Part shown: piece by piece, positions 61,469-64,000 of the stretch | Position numbering within the stretch: the first letter of the stretch is position 1 | Layout: the number at the start of each line of letters is the position of its first letter | Assembly: GCA_019671135.1 (NCBI GenBank) | Contig: JAHRHY010000004.1 | Span: 2,542,001 to 2,606,000 of the forward strand | Direction: 5' to 3' | Length of the DNA: 64,000 nt | From: Linnemannia hyalina | Taxonomy: Eukaryota; Mortierellomycota; Mortierellomycetes; Mortierellales; Mortierellaceae | Notes under the pieces: generated by a model | Told to the model about the DNA's origin: nothing | The model's input: only the letters and a program-made list of their open reading frames with translations | The model's database searches: none | Translations under genes and position numbers: made by a program

Positions 61469-61480
61469 CCTTCCCCTTTT
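61469..61480 (-). other. Polypurine tract
   Basis: AAAAGGGGAAGG on the minus strand directly abuts the LTR. It overlaps the TAA stop of the polyprotein, an economical arrangement. Confidence 0.8.
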
Positions 61481-64000
61481 AAAAAACGATCCCCTGGTCC
61501 TTTTTGAACGCGTCAACTAGGTCGCGGCAGTTCTCCAGGTTGGCGACGGGCTCCCACGTTTGGTCCTCCCGTCCGTACCCTTTCCATGACACAAGGAACT
61601 GGTGTTGCCGTCGGTATTTCCTGTAACGCAAAATGGACTCGACCTCGTATTCTTCATTGCCCTCGATGACAACTGGTGGTGGTGGTGCTAATGTTCGGCG
61701 GCCAAATGCAAGTGGTGACTCGATGTGATGGCGGAAGAGGTCGACGTGGAAGACATTGTGGATGTTGTAGGAGGGCGGTAGGTCGACTAGAAAAGTGACT
61801 GGTGATCGCTGCTCCAGCAATGTAAAGGGTCCGATGAAGCGAGGTTTGAGTTTATCCGAGCTGAGTCCACTGTCGGCTGGCATGGTGATGTTCTCTGCAC
61901 TAAGGAGGATCTTGTCGCCGACCTTGTAGTCGTGGTCGCGTCTTCTCTTGTCGGCCTGTTCCTTCTGATGATCCTGGGCTCGTTGTAGTGCGTCTTGTGC
62001 GAAAAGTAGTGCTGTCGACTGTTGATCAAGATAGTTGTGAACGCTGGGTACGTTGCTGTCGGTGTGGGAGAGGAGACTGGCGGGGATGCGGGGATGTTGG
62101 CCGGTGTTGAGGAAAAAAGGTGAATAGCCGGTCGAGTGGTTGACGGAGTTATTATATGCAAATTCCGCGGCTGGAAGGAGGGTATCCCAGTTGGTCTGTT
62201 TTTCGTCGATGAAAGCGCGTAGCATAACTCCTAGTGTCTTGTTCATGACCTCCGTCTGTCCGTCCGTTTGTGGGTGATAGGCTGTTGACATTGCAAGCTT
62301 GACATCCATGAGTCGATGAAGTTCCTGCCAAAAGTGACTGGTGAATTTGCTGTCGCGATCCGAGACGATTGTCGTTGGCATTCCATGATGGCGGAAGACA
62401 TTGTCGAAAAACTGGCGAGCAACGTCGGTGGCGGTAGCGGTGGTGGTGCTGGGAACGAAGTGGACATGCTTCGATAATTTATCGACAAAGACGGTAATGG
62501 CATCATGGTTGCGGGGTGTCTTGGGTAGGTGGGTCATAAAGTCCATGGTCACAACCTCCCAGCGACTGGCGGGGATGGGGAGAGGTTGGAGGAGTCCTGC
62601 AGGTCGCTCCTGACTTGGCTTATTGCGTTGACACTTCTCGCATGAGTCGACGTAGAGTTGAGTCTCCTTGGCCATGTTGGGCCAGTATGCCATCCGTCGC
62701 AGTTTGTCGTATGTCTTCCTGAACCCGAAGTGACCAGCTATGGGGGTATCGTGGCAGTCATGTAAAAGAGAGCGGCAAATGTCAGCTTTCTGTGGTATGG
62801 CAAGGACGGTGGTACCACGGCGATCATAGTAGAGAAGACCATTATGAAAAGAGTAACCAGAGGGGGCACTTCCCTCGAGGCAGCTTTTGTAGACGAGACT
62901 GAGCCTGGGGCTGCTCTGGTAGTCTTCTATCAGGCGCTGCCTCACACCTGGTTCAAGTTGGATATCGATTGAATGGATCTCGACTGTGTCTGTTGTTGGG
63001 CTGACAGGATCTTCTGCACGATGGTCGGGTCGGCGAGATAGGGCGTCGGGTACTGTGTTGTCGGCTCCGCGCTTGTACTTGAAGTCGAAGTCATATTCCT
63101 GCAGTAGCTCCATCCATCGGGCCTGGCGGCGGGTGAGTTTTGGTTGTGTCGGAAAATGGCGGAGGGTTGCATGATCCGTGTACACGACAAAGTGGGATCC
63201 ATCCAGGTAGTATCGCCACGTCCTGAGGGCATGCACAACTGCCAGTAGCTCCTGCTCATGGGTTGGGTAGTTTCTCTCTGCCGGTTGAAGTTTCCGTGAA
63301 GTGAAAGCAACGGGTCGGGATACTCCTGATGCGTCCGTCTGAAAGAGAACAGCGCCGATAGCAAATCCGGATGCGTCGGTCTCGACGGTTGTTAGCAAGT
63401 CGGGATCGAATATGCGTAGGACCGGGGCAGAGCTGATGGCGGTTTTAAGGGAGAGAAATGCCTGTTCCTTGTCATTATCCCATGAAAAAGTTGCGCCGCC
63501 TGCTAGAAGCTGAGAGAGCGGAAGGGCGATCTGGGCGAACTTGTCGATGTAAGTCTGGTAGAATTGTGCCAAGCCCAGGAACTGTTGGACGTCTTTGATG
63601 CTGGTGGGGCGTGGCCATTCCCGAATGGCTTTGACAAGTCCTGCTGAAGTTGAGATCCCGTCCTTGGAGATGGTGTGTCCAAGAAATTCGGTTTCCTCCT
63701 GCATAAACGAACACTTGCTGAGTTTGGCGTAAAGTCCATGTTGTCGAAGGAGGGCGAGGACGCTGCGAAGGTGCTTTAGATGCTCGGCCTTAGTTTTAGA
63801 GTAGATAAGAATATCGTCTAGATAGACAACAACCCATTTATCCAAAACCGGGTCGAGTACCCTTAGCATCATGTTGGAGAAGGAGGCGGGTGCGTTGGTG
63901 AGGCCAAATGGGACGACGTTAAATTCAAAGTGTCCATATCTGCATCGGAATGCTGTTTTGTGTGTGTGTGGTTCGTAGATCCTCTGTTGGTGGTATCCTG
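61479..64000 (-). CDS. Ty3/gypsy polyprotein, partial (RT, RNase H, integrase, chromodomain)
   Basis: Open reading frame from the window edge to the stop at 61479. Numbering from the internal Met at 63872: reverse transcriptase with YLDD (17-20), with further RT sequence to the window end (KTAFRCRYGHFEF, PFGLTNAPASF); RNase H with TDAS (165-168), YTDH and DALSRR; integrase zinc region (GHFGFRKTYDKLRRMAYWP, CEKCQRNK); a DDE core with Asp in TMDFMTH, Asp in SDRDSKF and Glu in DGQTEVMNK; and a C-terminal chromodomain (YEVESILRYRKY, FLVSWKGYG, TWEPVANL). The chromodomain places it among chromoviruses, which target chromatin marks. There are no stops or frameshifts in the visible 840 codons. Confidence 0.95.
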   Translation of the reverse strand, partial: GYHQQRIYEPHTHKTAFRCRYGHFEFNVVPFGLTNAPASFSNMMLRVLDPVLDKWVVVYLDDILIYSKTKAEHLKHLRSVLALLRQHGLYAKLSKCSFMQEETEFLGHTISKDGISTSAGLVKAIREWPRPTSIKDVQQFLGLAQFYQTYIDKFAQIALPLSQLLAGGATFSWDNDKEQAFLSLKTAISSAPVLRIFDPDLLTTVETDASGFAIGAVLFQTDASGVSRPVAFTSRKLQPAERNYPTHEQELLAVVHALRTWRYYLDGSHFVVYTDHATLRHFPTQPKLTRRQARWMELLQEYDFDFKYKRGADNTVPDALSRRPDHRAEDPVSPTTDTVEIHSIDIQLEPGVRQRLIEDYQSSPRLSLVYKSCLEGSAPSGYSFHNGLLYYDRRGTTVLAIPQKADICRSLLHDCHDTPIAGHFGFRKTYDKLRRMAYWPNMAKETQLYVDSCEKCQRNKPSQERPAGLLQPLPIPASRWEVVTMDFMTHLPKTPRNHDAITVFVDKLSKHVHFVPSTTTATATDVARQFFDNVFRHHGMPTTIVSDRDSKFTSHFWQELHRLMDVKLAMSTAYHPQTDGQTEVMNKTLGVMLRAFIDEKQTNWDTLLPAAEFAYNNSVNHSTGYSPFFLNTGQHPRIPASLLSHTDSNVPSVHNYLDQQSTALLFAQDALQRAQDHQKEQADKRRRDHDYKVGDKILLSAENITMPADSGLSSDKLKPRFIGPFTLLEQRSPVTFLVDLPPSYNIHNVFHVDLFRHHIESPLAFGRRTLAPPPPVVIEGNEEYEVESILRYRKYRRQHQFLVSWKGYGREDQTWEPVANLENCRDLVDAFKKDQGIVF

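Larger units (their letters stand above)
61370..64000 (-). mobile_element. Ty3/gypsy chromovirus LTR retrotransposon (3' part, runs off the window)
   Basis: Inserted in copy D exactly after CCTTCT of the NACHT coding sequence; A and B read CCTTCTCCAAGG there. On the minus strand the order is RT, RNase H, integrase, chromodomain, polypurine tract, 3' LTR. The 5' part (gag, protease, 5' LTR) is outside the window. The internal frame is open throughout, suggesting recent insertion. Confidence 0.93.

Overview
This window is eukaryotic and looks fungal. The genes have short GT-AG introns with CTAAC-type branch points, CT-rich promoters and TATA boxes. The gene content (a P5B ATPase, the mitochondrial ribosomal protein mL40, a Tra2-like SR protein, a CsbD/Hmp1-like protein and a chromodomain Ty3/gypsy element) together with large NACHT-WD40 proteins carrying pentapeptide repeats suggests an early-diverging fungus, most likely Mortierellomycotina (Mortierella/Linnemannia type). 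That lineage assignment is inference and was not checked by search.

Layout. Positions 1-3600 hold a decayed WD40 relic (minus strand) with its duplicated flanks. Positions 6-21 kb hold ordinary single-copy genes: a GPI-anchored Cys-rich secreted protein (+), a nine-exon P5B-type ATPase (-), a seven-exon cytosolic-PLA2-type phospholipase with a mitochondrial-like presequence (+), mL40 (-) and a six-exon Tra2-like splicing factor (+). For the multi-exon genes I placed every splice junction, and the exon lengths sum to a multiple of three: 1469, 802 and 259 aa. At 22.9-28.6 kb is NLR-like copy A (-). At 31.8-36.2 kb are a mucin-like single-pass membrane protein (+) and a CsbD-like small protein (+). 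From about 37.5 kb to the end there is an array of NLR-like copies B, C and D (+), each inside a duplicated unit that includes about 1 kb of 5' leader and conserved 3' flank.

The main subject is the NLR-like family. The architecture is a disordered N-terminus, an ARM/HEAT-like helical region, a NACHT P-loop NTPase, a pentapeptide stretch and 14 WD40 repeats (two propellers). This is the architecture of fungal STAND receptors suspected of non-self or allorecognition roles; no function is demonstrated here. The copies are mosaics: C is nearly identical to B in some blocks and to A in others, which indicates recurrent gene conversion between opposite-strand and tandem copies. Copy B carries a 207-bp TG...CA insertion with a 5-bp target duplication, which may be spliced in frame. 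Copy D is cut at one precise point by a Ty3/gypsy chromovirus that runs off the window end.

No tRNA, rRNA or CRISPR was recognised.
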